A stretch of 64,000 nucleotides of DNA, from assembly GCA_038363005.1 (NCBI GenBank), contig JBBQBI010000005.1, forward strand, positions 62,001 through 126,000. Direction: 5' to 3'. The position numbers and the translations under genes are program-made. Below, in pieces: positions 7,968 through 15,827 of this stretch (its first letter is position 1; each line of letters starts with the position of its first letter). Under the pieces are notes generated by a model. That model did no database searches. It saw only the letters and a program-made list of their open reading frames with translations, and was not told where the DNA came from. The stretch comes from JAKOWB01 sp038363005. Its GTDB lineage: Bacteria > Pseudomonadota > Alphaproteobacteria > Kiloniellales > JACOMY01.

Positions 7968-9837
7968 CCGAAGGGTCCTGTCCACCGCGGCGCTGCTGGC
8001 TCTGCTGGCTTTGCCGACGGCATCCTACGCACAGACCACCGATCCCATCGTCAGCACCCCCCTGGCGCCCTCCGGCGAAACGCTGCCAAGCGCCGACGGC
8101 TCGACCGGCGGCGAGCTGGGCTCGGGCGATCCGGCGCCCGACGATGCCGTGCCGCAGTCCTTGATTCCGGTGCCCTCCGCCGCGCTGCCCGACAACGGTC
8201 CCGCGCCCATTCTGGGGCAGAGCGTGGAGATTCCCGGCGGCGGCACCAACGACCCCGAGGGCGTCGGTGTGCTGGGCCAGAACGAGGGCGCGCTGGGGCC
8301 GGACCTGTGGCAGGGCACCAACCGCCATGTGGTCGAGGCCCTGCTGCCGCGCCTGCCGGTCAACACCGTATCCCCGACGCTGTTCGACCTGGCGCGCCGC
8401 CTGCTGCTGACCGACGCGTCGCTGCCGCCCTCGCTGATTGCCGGCCAGGCAATGGCGCCGCTCGACCTGCTGCAGGTTCGCCTGGAGCGCCTGGCGGCGC
8501 TGGGCGATATCGACGGCCTGAACCGCCTGCTCGACCGCCTGCCGGGCGACAGCGAGCCGGTGCTGCGCAAGCGCCTGGCGGTGGAAAACCTGCTGGCCGA
8601 GGGCGATGAGCCGGCCGCCTGTGCCGAGGCGCGGGCCAACGACCCCTCCGCCGGCCAGGACAGCTTCTGGGCCAAGGCGCTGCTGTTCTGCCAGATCCGC
8701 GCCAGCGAGCGCGCCCAGGCCGAGCTCAGCCTGGCCATCCTGCGCGACAGCGCGACACCAGCCGACCAGCTGTTCCTGCGCCTGGCCGAGGCCGCGATGG
8801 GCCTGCAGCCACTGACCCCGTCGGAGGTCGCCGCCATCGACGCCCGGCGCATCCGGCCGCTGGAGTTCGCGCTGATCGCCTATCTGGGCCTGCCGCTGCC
8901 GCCCAGCCTGGTGCGCGAGGGCGAGCCGCACACCCGCTTGCAGCTGGTGCACGACGAGAATGCCCTGCTGGCCGACCGCACGGCGGCGGCGGAATGGGCG
9001 GTGGCCTCGCGCCGCCTGGGGCCGGAGGCGCTGGCGACGCTCTATCGCGCGTTCCGCTTCACCCCAGAGCAGATCGACGACGCGCTGGCTGCCGGCTTCG
9101 CCCTGCCGGGCGTCGAGGCGCGCGCGCTCTATTTCCAGGCCATCGCCGGCAACAGCATACCGGAGATCGAGACCCAGGCGGCCGAGCTGGCGCTTGAACG
9201 GGCCCAGGCCGACGGCGTCTACGAGGCCACCGCGCGGCTGATGCTGCCCGGCCTCGCGGCCTCGCCCGACAACCCCAACTTCGCCTGGTTCTCCGATACC
9301 GCCGGGCGCGCGCTCTATGCCCTGGGCCGCTACGAGGAGGCCACCGCCTGGCTGCTGTTGGCCCGGCAGGAGGCCGTGGTCTCGGCCCAGGCCGCGGTAG
9401 CGGCGCATCGCCTCTGGCCCTATTCGCGGCTGGCCGGCGTCGCCATCGTCACCAGCGAGTCCGGGCTGGAGGGCTGGCGCTATTCCCAGCCCGATCCCAA
9501 CGGCTCGCGCGTGGCGCAGCAGCTCAGCCTGCTGCGCGTGCTGTTCCAGGGCCTCGGCGAAAACGACGCCATGCCCTGGATCGATCTGGCGCTCGGGGAG
9601 GACGAGAACAAGCGCGCCGTACCAGATGCGAGCCTGCTCTATGCCTTGGACGATGCGAGCCTAAATGGACGTCTGGGTGAAACCATTTTGCTCGCGCTGC
9701 TGTTGATGGGAGAGACACCGCCCGCGGATACCCATCCCTTGGCGTTAAACGCGGTGCTGACCGCCCTGATGCGTGTCGGCCTGCCGTTGGAAGCCCGAGC
9801 GCTAGCGATCGAGGCGGCGCTGGGGAATGGAATATAG
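7948..9837 (+). CDS. Secreted hypothetical protein upstream of xerD
   Basis: A 629-residue exported protein of unknown function. ATG at 7948 is chosen because GGAGAAGG sits nine bases upstream and the translation starts with a clear signal peptide (MSASRASRRVLSTAALLALL, then LPTASYAQ with likely cleavage after YAQ or SYA). A Pro/Gly/Asp-rich stretch of about 100 residues follows, then a long region rich in Leu, Ala, Glu and Arg (for example LDLLQVRLERLAALGDIDGL and LERAQADGVYEATARLML), which looks like stacked helical pairs of the TPR type. No catalytic motif or membrane segment after the signal is seen. It is 18 bp upstream of xerD and overlaps the small membrane peptide gene, so these three form one unit. 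A periplasmic scaffold is a guess. Confidence 0.8.
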   Translation: MSASRASRRVLSTAALLALLALPTASYAQTTDPIVSTPLAPSGETLPSADGSTGGELGSGDPAPDDAVPQSLIPVPSAALPDNGPAPILGQSVEIPGGGTNDPEGVGVLGQNEGALGPDLWQGTNRHVVEALLPRLPVNTVSPTLFDLARRLLLTDASLPPSLIAGQAMAPLDLLQVRLERLAALGDIDGLNRLLDRLPGDSEPVLRKRLAVENLLAEGDEPAACAEARANDPSAGQDSFWAKALLFCQIRASERAQAELSLAILRDSATPADQLFLRLAEAAMGLQPLTPSEVAAIDARRIRPLEFALIAYLGLPLPPSLVREGEPHTRLQLVHDENALLADRTAAAEWAVASRRLGPEALATLYRAFRFTPEQIDDALAAGFALPGVEARALYFQAIAGNSIPEIETQAAELALERAQADGVYEATARLMLPGLAASPDNPNFAWFSDTAGRALYALGRYEEATAWLLLARQEAVVSAQAAVAAHRLWPYSRLAGVAIVTSESGLEGWRYSQPDPNGSRVAQQLSLLRVLFQGLGENDAMPWIDLALGEDENKRAVPDASLLYALDDASLNGRLGETILLALLLMGETPPADTHPLALNAVLTALMRVGLPLEARALAIEAALGNGI

Positions 9838-9855
9838 GTCTGGAGGACCCCCGCA

Positions 9856-10794
9856 ATGCTACGCGGCAACGACGGGCGCTCGCTCGACACTTTCCTCGAT
9901 ATGCTCACCGCCGAACGCGGTGCGGCCCGCAACACCATTGATGCCTACCGGCGTGACCTGGAGCATCTGGCGGCCTTCCTGGCCAGCCGCTCCCGCGACC
10001 TTGCCGAGGCCACGCAGGACGACCTGAAGGCCTATCTGGCCAGCCTGGTCACCGGCGGCTTCACGCCGCGCACCGCCGCGCGGCGGCTGTCCTGCCTGCG
10101 GCAGTTCTATCGCCATCTCTTCGCCGAGGGCCGGCGCAGCGATGACCCGACGGCGCGGCTGAGCAGCCCGCGACAGGGCCGCCCGCTGCCCAAGGTGCTG
10201 TCGGAGGCCGAGGTCAAGGCGCTGATCGAGGCCGCCGGCGAGGCCAAGGGCCCCAAGGGCCTGCGCCTGCAGGCGCTGATCGAGCTGCTCTATGCAACCG
10301 GCCTGCGCGTCTCCGAACTGGTCGCCCTGCCGGAGGCCGCGGTGGCCCGCGACCCGGCCGTGCTGGTGGTCCAGGGCAAGGGCGACAAGGAACGCCTGGT
10401 GCCGCTGAGCGAGCCGGCGCGCCGCACCGTCACCGCCTATCGCGCCGTTCGCCCCACCTTCCTGCCGCGCGGCCGCGACTCGCGCTGGCTCTTCCCGTCG
10501 CGCGGCGCCGCCGGCCACCTGACGCGCCAGCAGGTCGGCCTGCTGCTGAAGGAGCTGGCATTGGCCGCCGGGCTGGATCCCACGCGGCTGTCGCCGCACG
10601 TGCTGCGCCACGCCTTCGCCAGCCATCTGCTGGAGGGCGGCGCCGACCTGCGGGTGGTGCAGACCATGCTGGGCCACGCCGACATCTCCACCACGCAGAT
10701 CTATACCCATGTCGCCAAGGCGCGGCTGAAGGCCCTGGTGCAGACCCACCACCCCCTGGCCGACCCGACGCTGAAGCGGCGCAAGCGCGCCTGA
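9856..10794 (+). CDS. xerD: Site-specific tyrosine recombinase XerD
   Basis: XerD acts with XerC at dif to resolve chromosome dimers at the FtsK-loaded septum. The 312-residue protein has the N-terminal SAM-like DNA-binding domain (residues about 8-95, with RNTIDAYRRDLEHLAAFL) and a C-terminal catalytic domain. All catalytic residues of the family are visible: R151 in ATGLRVSELVAL, K175 in QGKGDKERLVP, H248 and R251 in HVLRHAFASHLL, H274 in LGHADISTTQIYTH and the nucleophile Y283. ATG at 9856 follows TGGAGGA. No phage or transposon genes surround it, so it is taken as the chromosomal XerD rather than an integrase. Confidence 0.93.
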   Translation: MLRGNDGRSLDTFLDMLTAERGAARNTIDAYRRDLEHLAAFLASRSRDLAEATQDDLKAYLASLVTGGFTPRTAARRLSCLRQFYRHLFAEGRRSDDPTARLSSPRQGRPLPKVLSEAEVKALIEAAGEAKGPKGLRLQALIELLYATGLRVSELVALPEAAVARDPAVLVVQGKGDKERLVPLSEPARRTVTAYRAVRPTFLPRGRDSRWLFPSRGAAGHLTRQQVGLLLKELALAAGLDPTRLSPHVLRHAFASHLLEGGADLRVVQTMLGHADISTTQIYTHVAKARLKALVQTHHPLADPTLKRRKRA

Positions 10795-10954
10795 TCGTCC
10801 TGGCGGCCTGCCCGGGCGGGTCCCTGGCGCCCCTGCCAAGGTGCGGTTGACAAGGCCGGCGCAAGGCCTCAAGCAACCGCCCCAGGTCAGCAAACCAGTG
10901 GCCGGCGCGCGCCAAGCGCCCTGGCCCACGCGACAGGGAAGGAACCCGGAACAG

Positions 10955-11932
10955 ATGAGCTTCACCCTTGTGCAGCAGGCGCCGGCGCGCCTCAACCGCT
11001 CCGAACTGGCGGTCCCCGGCAGCAACTACGAGTTCATGCAGAAGGCCGCCAAGAGCGACGCCGACGTAGTGTTCCTCGACCTCGAGGACGCCGTGGCGCC
11101 GGACGACAAGGTGCAGGCGCGCAAGAACATCGTGAAGGCGCTGAACGAGATCGACTTCGGCAAGAAGACCCTCTCGGTGCGCATCAACGGCCTCGACACC
11201 CACTACATGTACCGCGACGTGATCGACGTGATCGAGCAGGGCGGCGAGCGTCTGGACCTGATCATGATCCCCAAGGTCGGCACGCCGTCGGACGTCTACG
11301 CCGTCGACATGCTGATCACCCAGGCCGAGGACGCGGTCGCCCGCAAGAAGAAGATCGGCCTGGAGCTGATCATCGAGACCGCGCTGGGCATGGCGAACAT
11401 CCACGAGATCGCTAAGTCCTCGAAGCGCCTGGAGTCCCTGCACTTCGGCGTCGCCGACTACGCCGCCTCGACCCGCGCGCGCACCACCGTGATCGGCGGC
11501 CCGAACAAGATGTACGGCGTGCTGACCGACCAGGAGGGCGATGCCGCCCGCGACTTCCACTGGGGCGACATGTGGCACTACGCCATCGCCCGCATCGTGG
11601 TGGCGGCGCGCGCCAATGGCCTGCGCCCCTGCGACGGCCCCTTCGGCGACTTCAAGGACCCCGAGGGCTTCAAGGCCCAGGCCTACCGCGCCGCGGTGCT
11701 GGGCTGCGAGGGCAAGTGGGCCATCCACCCCAGCCAGATCGCCCTGGCCAACGAGGTCTACAGCCCATCGGAGGCCGAGGTGACCAAGGCCAAGCGTATC
11801 CTGGAGGCCATGGCGACGGCGCAGAAGGAGGGCAAGGGCGCCGTGGCGCTCGACGGCCGCCTGATCGACATCGCCTCAATCCGTCAGGCCGAGGTGCTGG
11901 TCGCCAAGGCCAAGCAAGTCGCCGGCGGCTGA
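10955..11932 (+). CDS. mcl1: L-malyl-CoA/beta-methylmalyl-CoA lyase
   Basis: This HpcH/HpaI aldolase-family enzyme (citrate lyase beta type) reversibly cleaves L-malyl-CoA to acetyl-CoA and glyoxylate, and beta-methylmalyl-CoA to propionyl-CoA and glyoxylate, in the ethylmalonyl-CoA pathway. The frame extends upstream, but ATG at 10955 starts MSFTLVQQAPARLNRSELAV, like Rhodobacter Mcl1, and follows GAAGGAA. Key segments are LFLDLEDAV-like VVFLDLEDAVAPDDK (metal-binding acidic residues), RINGLDTHYMYRD, LIMIPKVG and LELIIETALGMANIHEIA. Length of 325 residues matches the family. A TTGACA at 10847-10852 may mark a promoter, although no good -10 follows. It is followed after one base by a cupin gene. 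Confidence 0.9.
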   Translation: MSFTLVQQAPARLNRSELAVPGSNYEFMQKAAKSDADVVFLDLEDAVAPDDKVQARKNIVKALNEIDFGKKTLSVRINGLDTHYMYRDVIDVIEQGGERLDLIMIPKVGTPSDVYAVDMLITQAEDAVARKKKIGLELIIETALGMANIHEIAKSSKRLESLHFGVADYAASTRARTTVIGGPNKMYGVLTDQEGDAARDFHWGDMWHYAIARIVVAARANGLRPCDGPFGDFKDPEGFKAQAYRAAVLGCEGKWAIHPSQIALANEVYSPSEAEVTKAKRILEAMATAQKEGKGAVALDGRLIDIASIRQAEVLVAKAKQVAGG

Positions 11933-11933
11933 G

Positions 11934-12560
11934 ATGAACCAGGGGCGCGCGGCACTGCCGGACCTGTTGGCGGAACTGCGCGCCCTCTATGGCCGCGAGC
12001 GCTTGGCGCACCCGGCGGAGGCGGCACTCTATGACGCCGTGCTGGCGGCGCTCGACGGCCCGGCCGACCGCCAGCCGGCGCGCGCCACCAAGCCTGCCCT
12101 GGGTCTGCTGCCGACGGCGCTGGCCGCCGCGACCAGCGGGCCGCTGGCCGGCCTGGCCGACGCCTTCGGCCGGCTGGAGCCGGCGCTGGCCTGGACGCAG
12201 AACCCGAACTACAGCGATGCCAAGCTGGGGACTTGCTACATGGCCGGCTACGCCTATGCCGACGTGGTGGGGCCGCGCGGCCTGATCGCCTCGGACCAGG
12301 TGGCGCTGGGCGCGCTGCTGCTGGGACCGGGGCGGCTCTATCCCGATCACACCCACCCGGCGACCGAGATCTATCACGTGCTGTCCGGCACGGCGGACTG
12401 GAGCCGCGATGGCGGCGCCTTCCAGCCACAGCCTCCGGGCCGCCGCATTTTCCATCCACCCTGGATGCGTCATGCCATGCGGGTCGACCAGGAGACGCTG
12501 TTCGCCTGGTACGCCTGGGTGGGCGAAGTACAGGTGGCGGCGGATCTGGTGAAGGCCTAG
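11934..12560 (+). CDS. Cupin of the dimethylsulfoniopropionate-lyase family (DddL/DddQ-like)
   Basis: A 208-residue protein with a C-terminal cupin resembling the DMSP lyase group, metal enzymes that release dimethyl sulfide and acrylate from DMSP. The likely ligand set is H139-T-H141 with E145 and Y147 in YPDHTHPATEIYHVLSG, plus H174 or H180 in RRIFHPPWMRHAMR; the closing strand is LFAWYAWVGEV. The N-terminal 110 residues are helical, as in DddL/DddQ. ATG at 11934 lies one base after the stop of malyl-CoA lyase, so the two are translationally coupled. Family membership is fairly clear by motif. Activity on DMSP is not, because relatives in non-marine bacteria carry the same annotation without proof. 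Confidence 0.72.
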   Translation: MNQGRAALPDLLAELRALYGRERLAHPAEAALYDAVLAALDGPADRQPARATKPALGLLPTALAAATSGPLAGLADAFGRLEPALAWTQNPNYSDAKLGTCYMAGYAYADVVGPRGLIASDQVALGALLLGPGRLYPDHTHPATEIYHVLSGTADWSRDGGAFQPQPPGRRIFHPPWMRHAMRVDQETLFAWYAWVGEVQVAADLVKA

Positions 12561-12629
12561 AAGCGCCAGGACTTTGGGCCTATCTTCAAGACTCTTCGGG
12601 AATAGCGCTGGCGTACCTACAGGATCATC

Positions 12630-13586
12630 GTGGTGAACTTCCTCGACTTCGAAAAACCCATCGCCGAGTTGGAAGGCAAGATCGCCGATCTGCGCCACAT
12701 GTCGGACGGCGACAGCGTCAACCTGGCCGACGAGGTCTCCAAGCTGCAGGTCAAGGCCGAGCGGCTGCTGAAGACCACCTACGCCAAGCTGACGCCCTGG
12801 CAGAAGACCCAGGTGGCGCGCCACCCCGACCGGCCGCACCTGCTGGACTACATCAAGGCTTTGATCGAGGACTTCACGCCGCTGGCCGGCGACCGCCTGT
12901 TCGGCGAGGACAAGGCCATCGTCGGCGGCCTGGGGCGCTTCCGCGGCCAGTCGGTCATGGTGATCGGCCAGGAAAAGGGCGCTGACATGCCCTCGCGCGT
13001 GAAGCACAACTTCGGCATGGCCAAGCCGGAGGGCTATCGCAAGGCGCAGCGCCTGATGCTGCTGGCCGAGCGCTTCGGCCTGCCGATCATCACCTTCGTC
13101 GACACCGCCGGCGCCTATCCCGGCGTCGACGCCGAGGCGCGCGGCCAGGCCGAGGCCATCGCCCGCTCCATCGAGGTCTGCCTGTCGGTCAAGACGCCGC
13201 TGGTCACCGTGGTGATCGGCGAGGGCGGCTCGGGCGGCGCCATCGCGCTGGCCGCCGCCGACCGCGTCTACATGATGGAGCACGCGGTCTATTCAGTGAT
13301 CAGCCCGGAGGGCTGCGCCTCGATCCTCTGGCGCTCCGGCGAACAGGCCAAGGAAGCCGCCGAGGCGCTGCGCCTGACCGCCGAAGACCTGCTGAAGCTG
13401 GGCGTCATCGACGGCGTGATCACGGAGCCGCTGGGCGGCGCCCACCGCGCCCCGGAGGACGCCATGCGCGCCGTCGCCGACGCCATCGAGAAGGCGATCC
13501 GCGAGCTGAAGCGCGACGAGGGCCCGACCCTGGTGATCAATCGCCGCGAGAAGTTCCTGGCCATGGGCCAGAAGGGGCTGGGGTAG
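12630..13586 (+). CDS. accA: Acetyl-CoA carboxylase carboxyltransferase subunit alpha
   Basis: AccA with AccD forms the carboxyltransferase that moves CO2 from biotinyl-BCCP to acetyl-CoA, giving malonyl-CoA for fatty acid synthesis. The N terminus (V)NFLDFEKPIAELEGKIADLR and the crotonase-like core (PEGYRKAQRLMLLAERFGLP, DTAGAYPGVDAEARGQAEAI, GEGGSGGAIALAAADRV and YSVISPEGCASILWR) are diagnostic. Start is GTG; codons at 12630 and 12633 are both GTG behind AGGATCATC, and 12633 would give the common MNFLDFEKP start. Length is 318 residues. It converges on gshB across a palindromic repeat region. Confidence 0.96.
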   Translation: MVNFLDFEKPIAELEGKIADLRHMSDGDSVNLADEVSKLQVKAERLLKTTYAKLTPWQKTQVARHPDRPHLLDYIKALIEDFTPLAGDRLFGEDKAIVGGLGRFRGQSVMVIGQEKGADMPSRVKHNFGMAKPEGYRKAQRLMLLAERFGLPIITFVDTAGAYPGVDAEARGQAEAIARSIEVCLSVKTPLVTVVIGEGGSGGAIALAAADRVYMMEHAVYSVISPEGCASILWRSGEQAKEAAEALRLTAEDLLKLGVIDGVITEPLGGAHRAPEDAMRAVADAIEKAIRELKRDEGPTLVINRREKFLAMGQKGLG

Positions 13587-13611
13587 CAGCATCCCATCCC
13601 CTCTCCAGCGT

Positions 13612-13720
13612 CCCCTCTCCCACGAAGTGGGGGAGGGTTAGGGAGGGGGTTTCGACAGGAGGGCTGCTTCGTCTCCACCCCCTCCCTAGCCCTCCCCCAC
13701 GCTGCGCGCGGGAGAGGGGG
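13612..13720. repeat. Paired GC-rich inverted repeat between accA and gshB
   Basis: Two arms, about 13612-13650 and 13677-13720, are imperfect reverse complements. Each contains an inner hairpin half (CCCCTCTCCC facing GGGGGAGGG) followed by a run like TTAGGGAGGGGGT or CTAGGGAGGGGGT. The hairpin loops differ (ACGAAGT against GCGCGCAGCGT in the same sense). About 26 bp separates the arms. The layout resembles a REPIN, a doublet of REP-like sequences, and parallels the repeats around the DUF559 module at 39500-39938. On RNA it would fold into a strong stem and could also end transcription of the convergent accA and gshB genes. Confidence 0.8.
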
Positions 13721-13725
13721 CCAAC

Positions 13726-14664
13726 CTACCGCCGCTTCTCGATCGCGTCCCACACCAGGCCGGCCAGGTTGCTGCCGTCGAAACGGTCGATCTCCTGGAT
13801 GCCGGTGGGCGAGGTGACGTTGATCTCGGTCAGATAGTCGCCGATCACGTCGATGCCGACGAAGATCTGCCCCTGGTCGCGCAGGACCGGGCCGATGATC
13901 TCGCAGATTTCCTGCTCGCGCCTGGTCAGGGCGGACCGGTCCGGTCGGCCGCCGGCATGCATGTTGCTGCGCGCCTCTCCGGCCTGCGGCACGCGGTTGA
14001 TCGCGCCGGCCGGCACGCCATCGACGAGGATGATGCGCTTGTCGCCTTGCCGCACTTCCGGCAGGTAGCGCTGCACGATCACCGGCTCGCGGTAGAACTG
14101 GGTGAAGAGCTCGAGCAGCGAGCCCAGGTTCTCGTCGTCCGGCTTCAGGTGGAACACGCCGGCGCCGCCGTTGCCGAACAGCGGCTTGACGATGATGTCC
14201 TTGTGCTCGCGGCGGAAGGCCAGCACCTCCTCGCGCGCCGAGGTGATGAGGGTCGGCGGCATGAGATCGGGGAAGTGGGTGACCAGCAGCTTCTCCGGCG
14301 CATTGCGCACGGCGACCGGGTCGTTCACCACCAGGGTCTTGGGGTGGATGTGCTCCAGGATATGGGTGGCGGTGATGTAGCCCATGTCGAAGGGCGGATC
14401 CTGGCGCATCAGCACCACGTCGAAGCCGGCAAGGTCCAGCGTTTCGGCCTCGCCCAGCGTGAAGTGGTTGCCGGCGACGCGCTGCACCGTCGTCGGCCAG
14501 CAGCGCGCCACCGCCTTGTTCTGCCGCAGCGTCAGCGCGCGCGGCAGGTAGTAGTGCAGGCTGTGGCCGCGCGCCTGTGCCTCCAGCATCAGGGCAAAGG
14601 TGGAATCGCCGTTGATGTTGATCGTCTCGATGGGGTCCATCTGGACCGCGACCTTGAGCGCCAT
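13726..14664 (-). CDS. gshB: Glutathione synthetase
   Basis: GshB joins gamma-glutamylcysteine and glycine with ATP, the second step of glutathione synthesis, in the cytoplasm. The 312-residue protein begins MALKVAVQMDPIETININGD, as usual for proteobacterial GshB. It has RQDPPFDMGYITATHILE, then the ATP-grasp elements IVKPLFGNGGAGVF, VIVQRYLPEVRQGDKRIILVDG and the metal-binding end FVGIDVIGDYLTEINVTSPTG. ATG at 14664 with a purine-rich GGAGGCC upstream. Its gene ends only a few bases from the paired inverted repeat. A roughly 116-bp gap on its 5' side separates it from the catabolic island and holds nothing I can name. Confidence 0.96.
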   Translation of the reverse strand: MALKVAVQMDPIETININGDSTFALMLEAQARGHSLHYYLPRALTLRQNKAVARCWPTTVQRVAGNHFTLGEAETLDLAGFDVVLMRQDPPFDMGYITATHILEHIHPKTLVVNDPVAVRNAPEKLLVTHFPDLMPPTLITSAREEVLAFRREHKDIIVKPLFGNGGAGVFHLKPDDENLGSLLELFTQFYREPVIVQRYLPEVRQGDKRIILVDGVPAGAINRVPQAGEARSNMHAGGRPDRSALTRREQEICEIIGPVLRDQGQIFVGIDVIGDYLTEINVTSPTGIQEIDRFDGSNLAGLVWDAIEKRR

Positions 14665-14780
14665 GGGGCCTCCCCGTTCGTCAGACCAGACACTGCTCAG
14701 TCAGGGTCCGGCTTGGCAAGCGGGCTGTCGTGGCAAGCGGGTGCAAGGCCTTGCGACCGGTCGGCACAGCAGCGGCGTCA

Positions 14781-15827
14781 CTAGAGCGTGATGTAGCGGC
14801 CGCTGGCGGCGCTCTTGTAAACCGCTTCCTCGATCTCCTGGTTGCGCAGATAGGCCGCGGCCTCGGTCTCGCAGTCGCGACCGGCCCGCCAGGCCGCCAG
14901 GATGTGGCGGTTGCAGAGATAGACGCAGTCGCCGCCGAAGGCGCGGTCCTGCCAGTCGAAGGGCACGGGCCGTTCGGCCGCCTCGCCGAAGCGGCGCAGC
15001 CAGAGCCGCGCCTCGCCGTCCAGGCGGAGGTTGCCCAGCGAGCCCTCGACCAGCAGCTCGCCCAGGGTGCGGCGGCGGTCCTGGGCGGCGTGGTCGGCCA
15101 GGCGGTTGCCGTCGAACAGCGCCCGCCGTCCGCCCGCGACGTCGAACAGGATGATCCCGGCGTCTTCGCCGGCGATCGCCGGGTTGAGTCGCGTCAGCCG
15201 GGCGAAGAGGCCGCTGGGTTCGCCCAGCAGGAAGCGGAAGCAGTCGATCCAGTGCACCGCCGTCTCGTGCACCAGGAAGCGCGGCATGCGCTGGAAATAG
15301 GGTTGGCGCGACAAGTAGGCCGCGGGGCCCTGGCCGTCGCCCGGCCGCAGGCGGAAGCTGGCTTGGTAGATCTCGCCCAGCGTGCCGCTCTCGATCACCG
15401 CCTTGGCAGCGCGGTACCAGGGCTGGAAGCGGATGTTCTCGTGCACCGCCAGGCGGCAGCCGGCTTGCCGGGCCAAGGCCACCGCCTTGCGCGCGCTGGC
15501 CAGGTCGCCGCAGAAGGGCTTCTGGCAGATGATATGCCCGACGCGCGGCGCCAAGGTCTCGATGGCCCGCAGGTGCGCTTCCGGCGGGGCGGTGATGTCC
15601 ACCAAGTCCGGCCGCAGCGCCTCCACCATCTGTTCCAGGTCGCCATAGACCGGCAACGGTTCGCCGGGCGCGCCGAACTCCGCGGCGACGGCCTCTGCGT
15701 GTGCTGGCTGACGCACACAGAGGCCGACTAGCCGCGCCTCCGGCAGGCGCGACCAGGCGTCGTAGTGGAAGCGCCCGAAGTAGCCTGCACCGACCACGGC
15801 GACGCGCAGCGGCGCCTCAGGCGGCAT
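14781..15827 (-). CDS. Gfo/Idh/MocA family oxidoreductase
   Basis: A 348-residue NAD(P)-dependent oxidoreductase of the glucose-fructose oxidoreductase/inositol dehydrogenase family, acting on a sugar, polyol or derivative. The Rossmann motif VAVVGAGYFGRFHYDAW is at the N terminus, and the family EKP position reads IICQKPFCGDL, keeping the lysine. LVHETAVHWIDCFRFLLG corresponds to the substrate-site H-x3-D region. ATG at 15827 fits the Rossmann start; a longer frame upstream adds an unconserved 20 residues. Its start overlaps the end of the isopropylmalate-type dehydrogenase gene by 11 bp. It is the last gene of the three-gene unit leaving the operator at 17952. Substrate unknown. Confidence 0.8.
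   Translation of the reverse strand: MPPEAPLRVAVVGAGYFGRFHYDAWSRLPEARLVGLCVRQPAHAEAVAAEFGAPGEPLPVYGDLEQMVEALRPDLVDITAPPEAHLRAIETLAPRVGHIICQKPFCGDLASARKAVALARQAGCRLAVHENIRFQPWYRAAKAVIESGTLGEIYQASFRLRPGDGQGPAAYLSRQPYFQRMPRFLVHETAVHWIDCFRFLLGEPSGLFARLTRLNPAIAGEDAGIILFDVAGGRRALFDGNRLADHAAQDRRRTLGELLVEGSLGNLRLDGEARLWLRRFGEAAERPVPFDWQDRAFGGDCVYLCNRHILAAWRAGRDCETEAAAYLRNQEIEEAVYKSAASGRYITL

Noticed and set aside
7249..9408. A 719-codon antisense frame across the secreted protein and aroK
   Set aside because: Low-complexity Arg/Gln/Gly translation, no ribosome-binding site; it only touches a real frame when it runs into aroK in the wrong frame.
9856..10794. Phage or integron integrase
   Set aside because: Length, catalytic spacing and housekeeping neighbours match chromosomal XerD, with no attachment repeats or phage genes nearby.
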